A stretch of 64,000 bases of DNA from Brenneria nigrifluens DSM 30175 = ATCC 13028 (GTDB lineage Bacteria; Pseudomonadota; Gammaproteobacteria; Enterobacterales; Enterobacteriaceae): positions 4,340,001 through 4,404,000 of the forward strand of contig NZ_CP034036.1 in the NCBI RefSeq assembly GCF_005484965.1, in the 5' to 3' direction. Both the position numbers and the translations under genes were made by a program. Every line of letters begins with the position of its first letter. Within the stretch, counting starts at the first letter, position 1. The notes under the pieces are model-generated. The model did not search any database. It worked only from the letters and a program-made list of their open reading frames with translations, and had not been told where the DNA came from. Below are positions 18,415 through 26,623 of this stretch, piece after piece.

Positions 18415-18714
18415 ATGACGCAAGCAAAATCTGTGAAGAAGACATCCCGTAATCAATATACCCCGGAGTTTCGCCAGCAGGCGCTGGCGCTGGCTGATCG
18501 CATCGGCGTGGCCAAAGCCGCCCGGGAGCTCGGCCTGCACGACTCTCAACTCTACGCCTGGCGCAGTAAACAACGTCAGCAGGGCTCCACCTCTGAGCGT
18601 GAGCAGCAACAGGCAACAGAAATCGCCCGCCTCAAGCGTCAACTGGCCGAGCGGGATGAGGAGTTGGCCATTCTCCAAAAGGCGGCCACGTACTTCGCCA
18701 GACGCCTGAAGTGA
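18415..18714 (+). CDS. IS3-family transposase OrfA
   Basis: A 99-residue protein with an N-terminal helix-turn-helix (YTPEFRQQALALAD, then KAARELGLHDSQLYAWR) that binds the IS ends, and a leucine-zipper-like helix near residues 60-85. An AAAAG run at 18677-18681 is a likely -1 slippery site that would fuse OrfA to OrfB. Ends inside the orfB start. Confidence 0.93.
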   Translation: MTQAKSVKKTSRNQYTPEFRQQALALADRIGVAKAARELGLHDSQLYAWRSKQRQQGSTSEREQQQATEIARLKRQLAERDEELAILQKAATYFARRLK

Positions 18715-19577
18715 AGTACGGTTTTATACACCAACATCAGGCGGCATTCTCAGTGAAAAGCCTGGCCCGGGTGTTGCGTGTCTCGCGCAGCGGCTGGTAT
18801 GCGTGGCTGAAGCGCCGGCAATCCCCTTCGCCGCGGCAGATGCGCCGCCAGCAGTGTGATGAGTGGGTGGCGCAAGTTTTTATACAGGCAAAACAGCGCT
18901 ATGGCGCGCCCCGTCTGACGCAGGAGTTGCGTGAAGCCGGCCATGGCTGGAACCGTAAAACGGTGGCGGACAGTCTGCGACGTCAGGGATTACGGGCCAG
19001 AGCGGCGCGCAAATTCAAAGCCACGACAAACAGCCGGCATAACCTGCCGGTGGCGCCGAACCTGTTGCAACAGGACTTCAGTGCCACGGGGCCGGACCAG
19101 AAGTACGTTGGGGATATCACCTACCTGTGGACAGAGGAAGGCTGGCTGTATCTGGTGGTGGTTATCGACCTGTATTCGCGTCGGGTGGTGGGTTGGTCGA
19201 TGTCGGAACGAATGACAGCGGAGCTGGCGTGCAATACGCTGAAAATGGCGCTGTGGCGGCTAAAGATGCCGCGAGGCGTGATAGTTCACTCTGACAGAGG
19301 GAGCCAGTATTGTTCCTATGATTATCAGGGTGTTATCAAAGACAATGGACTGATATGCAGTATGAGCGCGAAGGGCTGTTGCTACGATAACGCCTGTGCG
19401 GAAAGCGTCTTCCACAGCCTGAAAGTGGAGCTAATCCACGGTGAGAGATTCAACACGCGGGAGGAGATGAAATCGGCGGTATTTGAGTATATCGAGATAG
19501 ACTACAATCGGCACCGACGGCATAGTGCCAACGGCGGGCTAAGCCCGGTGCAATTTGAGGAAAGAAATCTCGCTTAA
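18711..19577 (+). CDS. IS3-family transposase OrfB (DDE integrase core)
   Basis: A 288-residue frame with an rve integrase core. The DDE triad is visible: Asp in GDITYLW, Asp in HSDRGSQY and Glu in CAESVFHSLK, with the expected spacing of about 35 residues between the last two. A HTH_21 segment precedes it. The GTG at 18711 overlaps the orfA stop, but the active transposase is normally OrfAB made by -1 frameshifting. It looks intact. Confidence 0.93.
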   Translation: MKYGFIHQHQAAFSVKSLARVLRVSRSGWYAWLKRRQSPSPRQMRRQQCDEWVAQVFIQAKQRYGAPRLTQELREAGHGWNRKTVADSLRRQGLRARAARKFKATTNSRHNLPVAPNLLQQDFSATGPDQKYVGDITYLWTEEGWLYLVVVIDLYSRRVVGWSMSERMTAELACNTLKMALWRLKMPRGVIVHSDRGSQYCSYDYQGVIKDNGLICSMSAKGCCYDNACAESVFHSLKVELIHGERFNTREEMKSAVFEYIEIDYNRHRRHSANGGLSPVQFEERNLA

Positions 19578-19589
19578 GGCAGTGTCCAC

Positions 19590-20057
19590 CGTTGCTGGGC
19601 AAGATCAGGTTCGTACAGCCCAACCTGAAGCAAAACTGATGGTGACGGCATGGTATTACCCCGAACGGCTCAAAATATTGGCGATGACGTTGTTCGGGAA
19701 TTACCCTGAAGTATCGCTGACGGAGCGCCAGAGCACGACGAGAAAAATAGCACTACACCAGCTGGAAAAACACAAAAATAATGAATATCAGAACGAACCT
19801 AACAAACGCTTTTTTATCAATCGGATGTTAGCCCAAATCGCATTTATTTCCTGAAATTCGCCTGCGTAAAATGATGTGATGAATATCTCAATTTCAGTTT
19901 TCTGGCTGGACAGAAGGATTAATGGCGTGCTAGTAATTTAATCAAGCAAGAGAACGGATTTAAATTAAACAGAATTTAAGCCCCTCTCAGAATGCTAAAA
20001 AATTTATTTGATAATGATTTGGATTCCTGAACCATTATCATAAGGGTACGTGAATAG
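19590..20057. other. Region between IS and the carbohydrate operon
   Basis: No recognisable gene. A plus-strand frame that continues from the IS right end to 19854 resembles nothing I know and starts inside the IS. The right part should hold the promoter and leader of the 20121 operon. The right edge of the island probably lies within this stretch, but I found no second copy of the tRNA-end repeat. Confidence 0.5.
20009..20040 (+). promoter_or_regulatory. Inverted repeat in operon leader/promoter region
   Basis: TGATAATGATT and AACCATTATCA form an almost perfect 11-base inverted repeat, 18 bases before the leader terminator. It could be an operator or, if transcribed, a hairpin that competes with the terminator. 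Confidence 0.4.
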
Positions 20058-20096
20058 AAAGCCCTCAGAGACGCGAGTCTCTGAGGGCTTTTTTTG
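20058..20096 (+). terminator. Leader terminator/attenuator before the aldolase gene
   Basis: A perfect 15-base stem (AAAGCCCTCAGAGAC with its complement) and a GCGA tetraloop, followed by T7. It ends about 25 bases before the ATG of the first operon gene. A terminator so close to a start, in an operon whose second gene encodes a GlpP-like antiterminator, suggests conditional readthrough. Alternatively it ends an upstream transcript and the promoter lies beyond it, for which there is little room. Confidence 0.75.
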
Positions 20097-20120
20097 TTTT
20101 TTCTATCTAAGGAGTAAAAA

Positions 20121-20912
20121 ATGTCTAAAGAACGTCGTCTCTCCAGGATTTTCGCAAAAGATGGTAAATCCGTTACGTTAGCGCTGGATGGCTACTATTT
20201 TTCGACGAAAACAAATGGTATTGATAATACGATAAACCAGCTTCCTGCTCTGGTTGAACGAGGCCTGGATTGTGCTCTGGTTACCTATGGCATGTTGAAA
20301 AATTTCCGTGAATCATTAAATAGCGTTCCCGTCGTATTACGCGTCGATAGCACGGTCAGTATTTTTGATAATACGGTTCCCGATACTACTCCCGTTTTTT
20401 CCGTCGAAGATGCGCTGAAAGTGGCTGCTGAAGGCGTGGTCTGCATGACTTTCCCCGGCGCATTCAACGAAGAGAAAACGCACATCATGGCGATGCAACT
20501 GGCGCAGGCGACTGACCGCTGGAATGTACCGCTGATTGTCGAGTCTCTCCCGTACGGTTATCCCGTTACCAGCGATGACTCAAACAACCCGGCCATTATC
20601 GCCGCATCGGCCAGAGCGGCCGTAGAACTGGGCGCTGACGTTATTAAAACACGTTTTACCGGTACCGCAGATGATCAGCTGATCGTTGAAGCGGCCAGGG
20701 TGCCGGTTCTTGCGCTCGGCGGGCCAAAAACCGGTATCGACGGTTACTTTAAGTTTGTCCAACACTGCATGCAGGTCGGCGCAAAAGGGGTGGCGGTGGG
20801 TCGCAACATTACGCAGGATCCACAGCCAGAAAAAGTGGTAGCAGGTCTGAATGCCATCATCCATGAAAACGCTACAGCGGAAGATGCATACAGCCTCTAT
20901 GTGGCTAAATAA
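20121..20912 (+). CDS. Class I aldolase, DhnA/LsrF family
   Basis: A 263-residue (beta/alpha)8 aldolase of the DeoC/LacD/DhnA superfamily, close in layout to LsrF and archaeal-type fructose-bisphosphate aldolase. Likely Schiff-base Lys lies in ADVIKTRFTG near residue 175; the phosphate-binding GGPKTG and GVAVGRNI segments follow. RBS AAGGAG 11 bases before the ATG. First gene of a six-gene operon with a sugar kinase and two dehydrogenases, so it presumably splits a phosphorylated ketose intermediate. Substrate unknown. Confidence 0.85.
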   Translation: MSKERRLSRIFAKDGKSVTLALDGYYFSTKTNGIDNTINQLPALVERGLDCALVTYGMLKNFRESLNSVPVVLRVDSTVSIFDNTVPDTTPVFSVEDALKVAAEGVVCMTFPGAFNEEKTHIMAMQLAQATDRWNVPLIVESLPYGYPVTSDDSNNPAIIAASARAAVELGADVIKTRFTGTADDQLIVEAARVPVLALGGPKTGIDGYFKFVQHCMQVGAKGVAVGRNITQDPQPEKVVAGLNAIIHENATAEDAYSLYVAK

Positions 20913-20926
20913 CATCGGATATTAAT

Positions 20927-21478
20927 ATGTTTTTAAATAACGCCATCATTCCTTCAGTCAGAAAATATAAACACTTTGAGCAGGCATTATCTTGCCCATC
21001 GGAATATGTTCTGTTGTCCGAAGCTAATATCGGCAACCTGCAGTCTCTGATTGGTAAATGCCATCAAAGCGGCAAGAAGGTATTGGTCCATCTGGAATTA
21101 CTCGGTGGGTTTAAGCCGGACCAGGCGGGAATCAATTTGCTGAAAAGCTATTACAAGGTTGATGGTGTTATTTCTTCCAATCTCTCGGCCCTACGATATG
21201 CCAAAAAAGAGGGATTGTTGACAATTTTTCGGGTTTTACTTATCGATTCTCGCTCACTGGACCAGTCAATCGATATTGTTAAACATAACCCACCGGACGC
21301 AATAGAAATCTTACCTGCTGAATATGCCTGCCAGTGTCTGGAATTGATTAGCCGAAATTTAAAAGGCTTTGACGTGATATTCATCGCCGGAGGCTTTGTT
21401 AAGCGGAAATACCTTGTAGAAAAAATATTCCATGCCGGATTTAAAGGGATCACCACCAGCGAACCCGGCTTATGGTAA
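20927..21478 (+). CDS. GlpP-family RNA antiterminator
   Basis: A 183-residue protein of the glycerol-3-phosphate-responsive antiterminator (GlpP) family, a TIM-barrel-like fold that in Bacillus binds leader mRNA of glp operons and prevents termination. Visible family blocks: HLELLGGF near residue 44, DGVISSN near 70, IEILPAEY near 120, FIAGGFV near 145, and the C-terminal GITTSEPGLW. It follows the aldolase gene by 14 bases. Its position behind an operon leader terminator suggests it controls its own operon. The ligand may be a phosphorylated intermediate other than glycerol-3-phosphate. Confidence 0.85.
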   Translation: MFLNNAIIPSVRKYKHFEQALSCPSEYVLLSEANIGNLQSLIGKCHQSGKKVLVHLELLGGFKPDQAGINLLKSYYKVDGVISSNLSALRYAKKEGLLTIFRVLLIDSRSLDQSIDIVKHNPPDAIEILPAEYACQCLELISRNLKGFDVIFIAGGFVKRKYLVEKIFHAGFKGITTSEPGLW

Positions 21479-21498
21479 CAAATAAGGAGTCCACGGTA

Positions 21499-23037
21499 AT
21501 GAAAGATGAATTCGTAATGGGCATCGACAATGGCGGAACCGTCACCAAGGCGGCAATCTACGATCGCGACGGTCACGTGGTCGCCATCGCGTCGAAATCC
21601 ACGCAGATGCTAACACCCAGGGAATACCAAACCGAACGCGATATTAACGAACTGTGGGCGGCAAACGTCGAGGTGATCAAAAAGGCGATTGAGCAGTCGG
21701 GGATCGACGCCAGCCAGATTAAAGGCATTGCCGTTACTGGCCACGGTAACGGGCTGTATCTGGTCGATGAGGTCGGCAATCCCGTGCGTAACGGCATTAT
21801 CTCTACCGACAGCCGGGCAAAAGAGTACGTGGAGAAGTGGCAAAACTCGCCGGAGTTTCTTTCCGACATTCTGCCGAAAACCATGCAGTCCATCTGGGCC
21901 GGACAACCTATCGCCCTGCTGGCATGGCTGAAGGACAACGAACCCGAAACGCTGCAAAAAGCGCGCTACATTTTTATGGTGAAAGACCTGATCCGTTTCT
22001 ACCTGACTGGCGAGGCTTTCCTCGAACTTACCGATATTTCGGGAACTAACCTGATCAACGTACGCGATCGCGATTACGACGACGCGCTGCTGGCATGGTG
22101 GGGTCTCGCCGATCTGCGTGACAAGTTACCGCCCATCAAGCTTTCCACTGATTGCTGCGGCAAGGTAACCGGCGAAGTGGCTCGTCAGACTGGGTTACGC
22201 GCCGGAACGCCGGTTTCTGGCGGTGTGTTTGATATCTCGGCGTCGTCAATCGCTTCCGGCATCAACAGCCTCGACAAGCTAGCGGTCATCACCGGCACCT
22301 GGAGCATCAACGAGTACGTCACCGACCATCCGGTTATCGACAAAGATCTGTTTATGACCTCAATCTACCCGATTGACGGCAAATGGCTGATCACCGAGGC
22401 CAGTCCGACCTCCGCCAGTAACCTGGAGTGGTTTATTAATAACTTTATGGAGAGCAACCGGGAGGCCGCCGCTACGCAGGGCTCATCCGTGTATGATCTG
22501 TGCAATACGCTGATCTCCTCCACCACGCCTGATGAAAGCCATCTGCTGTTCTTCCCGTTCGTGTTTGGTTCCAACACGATTCCCGATGCGTCGGCGGGCT
22601 TTATTGGCGTAAACAGTTTCCATAAAAAAGCGCATTTCCTGCGGGCGATTTACGAAGGCGTGGCCTTCAGCCACCTCTATCACACCGAGCGTTTACGCAA
22701 TATCAACCCGAATTTAAGCAGCACCATTCGTATCGCGGGCGGGGTCACCAACTCTCCGGTCTGGCTGCAGGTGTTTGCCGATATCTTCCAGTCCACGCTG
22801 GAGATTGTCGACGTCAAAGAGCACGGCACACTGGGAACCGCGATGACCGCCGCAGTGATGGTCGGCTGGTTTGACGATGTATTCGCCGCCTCGAATGAAA
22901 TGGTGCACGTCTCGCGCACCGTGACCCCGAATCCGGCCAATCACCAGGTGTATCAGGACAAATACCAGCTCTACAAAAACCTGTTATCTGAAATGCAGTC
23001 TCCGTGGAAAAGCTGCAGCAACTACATCACGCATTAA
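21499..23037 (+). CDS. FGGY-family carbohydrate kinase
   Basis: A 512-residue kinase of the FGGY family. The first phosphate loop (GIDNGGT) is at residues 8-14; AVTGHGNG near 78 and the second-domain block AGGVTNSPVWLQ near 413 carry family signatures. The start chosen is ATG 21499, because AAGGAG lies at 21484-21489; the in-frame ATG at 21472 would overlap the previous gene and lacks an RBS. The closest family memory is L-xylulose/xylulose and erythritol kinases. In this operon it likely phosphorylates a pentulose, tetritol or similar polyol or ketose. Confidence 0.88.
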   Translation: MKDEFVMGIDNGGTVTKAAIYDRDGHVVAIASKSTQMLTPREYQTERDINELWAANVEVIKKAIEQSGIDASQIKGIAVTGHGNGLYLVDEVGNPVRNGIISTDSRAKEYVEKWQNSPEFLSDILPKTMQSIWAGQPIALLAWLKDNEPETLQKARYIFMVKDLIRFYLTGEAFLELTDISGTNLINVRDRDYDDALLAWWGLADLRDKLPPIKLSTDCCGKVTGEVARQTGLRAGTPVSGGVFDISASSIASGINSLDKLAVITGTWSINEYVTDHPVIDKDLFMTSIYPIDGKWLITEASPTSASNLEWFINNFMESNREAAATQGSSVYDLCNTLISSTTPDESHLLFFPFVFGSNTIPDASAGFIGVNSFHKKAHFLRAIYEGVAFSHLYHTERLRNINPNLSSTIRIAGGVTNSPVWLQVFADIFQSTLEIVDVKEHGTLGTAMTAAVMVGWFDDVFAASNEMVHVSRTVTPNPANHQVYQDKYQLYKNLLSEMQSPWKSCSNYITH

Positions 23038-23048
23038 GTGAGGAAAAA

Positions 23049-23810
23049 ATGGATCTGAATTTAAAAAACCGTACGGCCATTGTTACCGGCGGCGCGACAG
23101 GACTGGGCAAAGAGTTTGTCCTTTCGCTGGCGAAAGAAGGGGTCAACGTCTGTTTCACGTATATGCATGACGAAGAGTGCCCGGAGCAGTTGGTTGAAAC
23201 GGTGAAGTCCGCGGCTGACGTCGAGGTCATCGCGGTGAAAACCGATCTTTCCGATGAACGGAGCCGGGAGAATCTGTTCGCAACCTGTATCGAAAGGCTG
23301 GGGAAAGCCGACATTCTGGTGAACAACGCCGGGATCTGGCTGAGCGGCTACGTCACCGAGATTACTCCGCAAGACTGGGATCGGGTAATGAACGTGAACC
23401 TGAAAGCGGTCTTCCACTTAAGCCAGCTGTTTGTGAACCACTGCCTGCAGAAAGATCAGGCGGGCAGCATTCTGAACATTACGTCGCAGGCGGCATTCCA
23501 CGGCTCCACGACCGGTCATGCGCACTATGCGGCAAGCAAAGCGGGCCTGGTGGCGTTTTCTATCTCGCTGGCACGGGAAGTCGCCAAACAGAAAATCAAT
23601 GTCAACAACATCGCCGTCGGGATTATGGATACCGCGATGATCCGTAAAAACATTGAACAGAATCCTGACTATTACGTTAGCCGCATTCCGGTGGGTCGGA
23701 TGGCCCAGCCTCATGAAATTGCCGACATCGGGGTCTTCATGGTTTCTCCTAAAACCAGCTATATGACGGGAGCGACTCTGGATGTCACCGGCGGTATGTT
23801 GATGCGTTAA
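23049..23810 (+). CDS. Short-chain dehydrogenase/reductase
   Basis: A 253-residue classical SDR. Cofactor loop TGGATGLG is at residues 12-19, NNAGIW near 92, catalytic Ser in NITSQAA near 147 and the YAASK active site near 160. Start ATG 23049 with GAGGA upstream; an earlier in-frame start at 23004 lies inside the kinase gene. The C-terminal TGATLDVTGGM is typical. It likely oxidises or reduces a sugar or polyol in the pathway of this operon. Confidence 0.9.
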   Translation: MDLNLKNRTAIVTGGATGLGKEFVLSLAKEGVNVCFTYMHDEECPEQLVETVKSAADVEVIAVKTDLSDERSRENLFATCIERLGKADILVNNAGIWLSGYVTEITPQDWDRVMNVNLKAVFHLSQLFVNHCLQKDQAGSILNITSQAAFHGSTTGHAHYAASKAGLVAFSISLAREVAKQKINVNNIAVGIMDTAMIRKNIEQNPDYYVSRIPVGRMAQPHEIADIGVFMVSPKTSYMTGATLDVTGGMLMR

Positions 23811-23826
23811 TCTATGGAGAATCACT

Positions 23827-24822
23827 ATGAAATGTCTGGCGATTGCCGATCTTTTTATCAATGCAGCGATGATGGACGCAGGCCTGAAGGCGCTCAGAGA
23901 TAAAGGTATCGAGGTTGAAGTTCGCGAATGGTCACACCAATCTATCGAAAAGCTGCAGGAGGATAATCTGCGGGTTGAGCAGGAAGGCGCGGAGGCCGTT
24001 GCGTTACCCGACTCCCTGCTCCAGGGCGCCGACGACGTTGAGATACTGATCACCCAGTTCGCGCCGGTTAACACGGAGGTACTGGATAAGCTGCCGAAGT
24101 TAAAATACGTTGGCGTGCTGCGCGGCGGCGTGGAAAACGTCAATCAGGAGGTGGCGAAAGCGCGCGGTATTGAGGTGATGAACACGCCAGGGCGTAATGC
24201 CCGCAGCGTTGCGGAATTTACCGTCGGGATGGTCCTTGCGGAAATGCGCAATATCGCCCGCTCGCATGACGCGCTACGCGACAAATACTGGCGCAAGGAT
24301 AGCCCTAACCATCAGGCTATTCCGGAGCTGGGCGATAAAGTGGTCGGTCTGGTAGGGCTGGGGCATATTGCACAGCTGGTTGCTGGTTTTCTCAGCGGCT
24401 TTGGCGCCGAGATTATCTTTTACGATAAATACGTCTCCAGTCATGAGCGCTATGAAAAAGTCGACTCGCTGGACGAGCTGGTACAGCGTGCCGATGTTGT
24501 ATCGCTGCATGCTCGTTTGACGCCGGAAACCGAAAACCTGATCAACGCGCATCATTTTGAGCTAATGAAAGACAGCGCCATTATTGTGAACACGGCACGC
24601 TCCGGGTTAATCAATGAAGGCGATCTGATTGCGGCGCTGCAAGCCGGAAAAATCATGGGCGCCGCATTGGATACTTTTGACGATGAACCGCTGCCTGATG
24701 ATAGCGCTTTTTATACGCTGAATAACGTCACCATTACGCCGCACATCGCGGGGAGTACTATTGACGCCTTCAGTAATTCACCCAAACTATTTTCTGAGAT
24801 CCTACTTAAGAAACTCAGTTAA
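23827..24822 (+). CDS. D-isomer-specific 2-hydroxyacid dehydrogenase (SerA-like)
   Basis: A 331-residue NAD-dependent dehydrogenase. The Rossmann motif GLVGLGHIAQ is near residue 173; the catalytic Arg (NTARSG, near 260), Glu (DDEPLP, near 283) and His (TPHIAGS, near 305) are all present. It follows the SDR by 16 bases with a GGAG RBS. Similarity is to phosphoglycerate/erythronate-type dehydrogenases without a C-terminal ACT domain. It may handle a phosphorylated aldonic acid (inference). Confidence 0.88.
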   Translation: MKCLAIADLFINAAMMDAGLKALRDKGIEVEVREWSHQSIEKLQEDNLRVEQEGAEAVALPDSLLQGADDVEILITQFAPVNTEVLDKLPKLKYVGVLRGGVENVNQEVAKARGIEVMNTPGRNARSVAEFTVGMVLAEMRNIARSHDALRDKYWRKDSPNHQAIPELGDKVVGLVGLGHIAQLVAGFLSGFGAEIIFYDKYVSSHERYEKVDSLDELVQRADVVSLHARLTPETENLINAHHFELMKDSAIIVNTARSGLINEGDLIAALQAGKIMGAALDTFDDEPLPDDSAFYTLNNVTITPHIAGSTIDAFSNSPKLFSEILLKKLS

Positions 24823-24912
24823 ATATTAAAAAGAGCCATTAAAGGTTTTTATACGGCCCATTGGGCACGGGTTCGCTCGTGCCCAATTCGCCCTCCTTTT
24901 TAAGGAATTATT

Positions 24913-26175
24913 ATGGATATTATCAACAGCATTATTAGTCTGGGGGCATCAGTAATGATGCCAGTAATATTCTTTATTATCGCACTTTGCTTTGGGGTAA
25001 AAATCGGAACGGCATTTAAAGCCGGAATGCTGGTCGGTATCGGTTTTGAAGGGGTCGGTCTGGTGATTGGTCTGCTGCTGACCAACCTCGGCCCGGCATC
25101 ACAGGCAATGGTAGAGCGCATCGGCCTGCAACTGACGGTGGTTGATACCGGATGGCCCACCGCTTCCACTATCGGCTGGGGCTCGCCGCTAATGCTGCCG
25201 GTGGTGGTCGGTTTTATCGTCATCAACCTCGCCATGCTGTTGCTCAAATTAACCAAAACGGTGAATATCGATATTTTTAACTACTGGATATTCCTGATTA
25301 TGGGTTCGGTGGTGTACGCCGGAACCGGGAATTATTGGCTTTCTGTTGGGATCACCTTCGGCATATTTGTCTTAACCTTGCTGGCAGCGGATTTAACCGC
25401 TCCCTATTTACAAAAAAATTATAATCTTAAAGGGATCTCATTCCCTCATCTTACCTGTATAACCTACGTGCCGTTTGGTATTGCCTGTAATTACATTATT
25501 GATAAGATCCCGCTGATCAATAAAATTAATTTCGACCCGGAAAGTATTAATAAAAAGTTCGGCGTATTTGGTGAACCGCTGACGTTAGGTTTTGTGCTGG
25601 GACTGCTGCTGGCGTTCCTTGCCGGATACGACGTTTCGGCTGCGGTTTCACTGGCGATTAAGGTCTCCGCCGCCATGCTGCTGCTGCCGAAAATGATCGA
25701 GATTCTGGTGCAGGGACTGCTGATCGTCCGCGATGCCGCCGAAGCGAAACTGAAAGCCAAATTCCCCGGTCGCGATTTCTACATCGGTATGGATACGGCG
25801 TTATTGATTGGTGAGCCTTCCGTACTGGCAACCGGGCTGCTGTTAATCCCGATGGCGGTGGTGCTGTCCATTATTTTACCGGGTAACCGCGTGCTGCCGT
25901 TTGTCGATCTGGCCTCACTCATGTTCCTGCTGGCGATGGTGACACCATTCTGTAAGCGAAATATGTTCCGCATGTTCATTACCGGCACGCTGGTAGTCAC
26001 CTGTATTTTGTACGTCGGGACGGATATTTCGAAGGAGTACACCCAAGCGGCGGTAAATTCCAATATTCCAGTGCCGGAAGGGATGTCTGAAATTACCAAT
26101 ATCGTTGGAGGAGCCACCACGCCGGTGGGCTGGCTGGCGGTGAAATTCGGTGAGTTTTTTAGCTCCGCACCTTAA
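24913..26175 (+). CDS. PTS galactitol-family EIIC permease
   Basis: A 420-residue, very hydrophobic inner-membrane protein with about ten to twelve predicted spans, matching the EIIC-Gat/Sgc family (the GFEGVGLVIG region near residue 42, IGEPSVLATG near 297 and TTPVGWLAVKFG at the end). RBS AAGGAAT nine bases upstream. It would import a polyol or sugar with phosphorylation, but no EIIA or EIIB gene is in the operon or elsewhere in the window, so the phosphorelay must come from elsewhere or transport is uncoupled. It ends the operon, 90 bases after the dehydrogenase. Confidence 0.9.
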   Translation: MDIINSIISLGASVMMPVIFFIIALCFGVKIGTAFKAGMLVGIGFEGVGLVIGLLLTNLGPASQAMVERIGLQLTVVDTGWPTASTIGWGSPLMLPVVVGFIVINLAMLLLKLTKTVNIDIFNYWIFLIMGSVVYAGTGNYWLSVGITFGIFVLTLLAADLTAPYLQKNYNLKGISFPHLTCITYVPFGIACNYIIDKIPLINKINFDPESINKKFGVFGEPLTLGFVLGLLLAFLAGYDVSAAVSLAIKVSAAMLLLPKMIEILVQGLLIVRDAAEAKLKAKFPGRDFYIGMDTALLIGEPSVLATGLLLIPMAVVLSIILPGNRVLPFVDLASLMFLLAMVTPFCKRNMFRMFITGTLVVTCILYVGTDISKEYTQAAVNSNIPVPEGMSEITNIVGGATTPVGWLAVKFGEFFSSAP

Positions 26176-26198
26176 GGATATTTACCCGTTAACACTCC

Positions 26199-26223
26199 GC
26201 CCGGGGCCTGGCAGGCCCCGGGC
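26199..26223 (+). terminator. GC-rich hairpin after the EIIC gene
   Basis: GCCCGGGGCCT pairs perfectly with AGGCCCCGGGC around a three-base loop, 24 bases after the EIIC stop. No T tract follows, so it may end transcription weakly or stabilise the mRNA 3' end. Confidence 0.55.
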
Positions 26224-26401
26224 AGGTTATCAATGCGCCGAAATCGAATGCGGACACCACTGTGTGTCTGTACGTTTAGCATATGACGATTAAGTCCCGC
26301 CACGTCCGTATTTCTCCATGGCACAGCAAGGATGCTGTAATTGCCCGATGGTAGAGACACCAATAAAACCATGCTATTTTATTTATTAAAAGGTGATGTT
26401 T

Positions 26402-26623
26402 ATGGGAGCATCCGCTAAACAGACGATCAGCGCCCAGATCCCAGCAGAGCTTGCCGCTGCGCTAGAAAATCTGGCTATTGAGTTGGACAGATCTAAAAGC
26501 TGGGTGATTAAAGAAGCGTTGACCGCAATGATTGAGGCCAGGGAACGACGCCATCAGATGGTCCTGAAAGGACTTGCCGATGTCGACGCCGGGCGTGTCG
26601 TGAGCCATTCTGATGTGGATTAA
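26402..26623 (+). CDS. Orphan ribbon-helix-helix antitoxin (ParD/CopG type)
   Basis: A 73-residue RHH protein: N-terminal strand TISAQIPAEL, helix AALENLAIELDRS, then SKSWVIKEALTAMIE. Start ATG 26402 chosen because AAAAGGTG is seven bases upstream; ATG 26396 overlaps that RBS. Such proteins are normally followed directly by a ParE/RelE toxin gene, but here the stop codon overlaps the convergent stop of the helicase-PLD gene. No toxin frame follows. Confidence 0.75.
   Translation: MGASAKQTISAQIPAELAAALENLAIELDRSKSWVIKEALTAMIEARERRHQMVLKGLADVDAGRVVSHSDVD

Larger units (their letters stand above)
18371..19589 (+). mobile_element. IS3-family insertion sequence
   Basis: About 1.2 kb, bounded by imperfect inverted repeats: TGGACACGCTGTTAAGCGAG on the left and, read inward on the other strand, TGGACACTGCCTTAAGCGAG on the right. 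It contains orfA and orfB with a typical -1 frameshift signal. No three- or four-base target duplication is visible at the ends (ATA against CGT), so one flank has probably been rearranged since insertion. Confidence 0.92.

Noticed and set aside
19555..19854. Frame running out of the IS3 right end
   Set aside because: It begins inside orfB in another frame, has no RBS and no family resemblance.
26199..26223. Canonical rho-independent terminator after EIIC
   Set aside because: The hairpin is strong but lacks a T tract, so it is listed only as a possible terminator.
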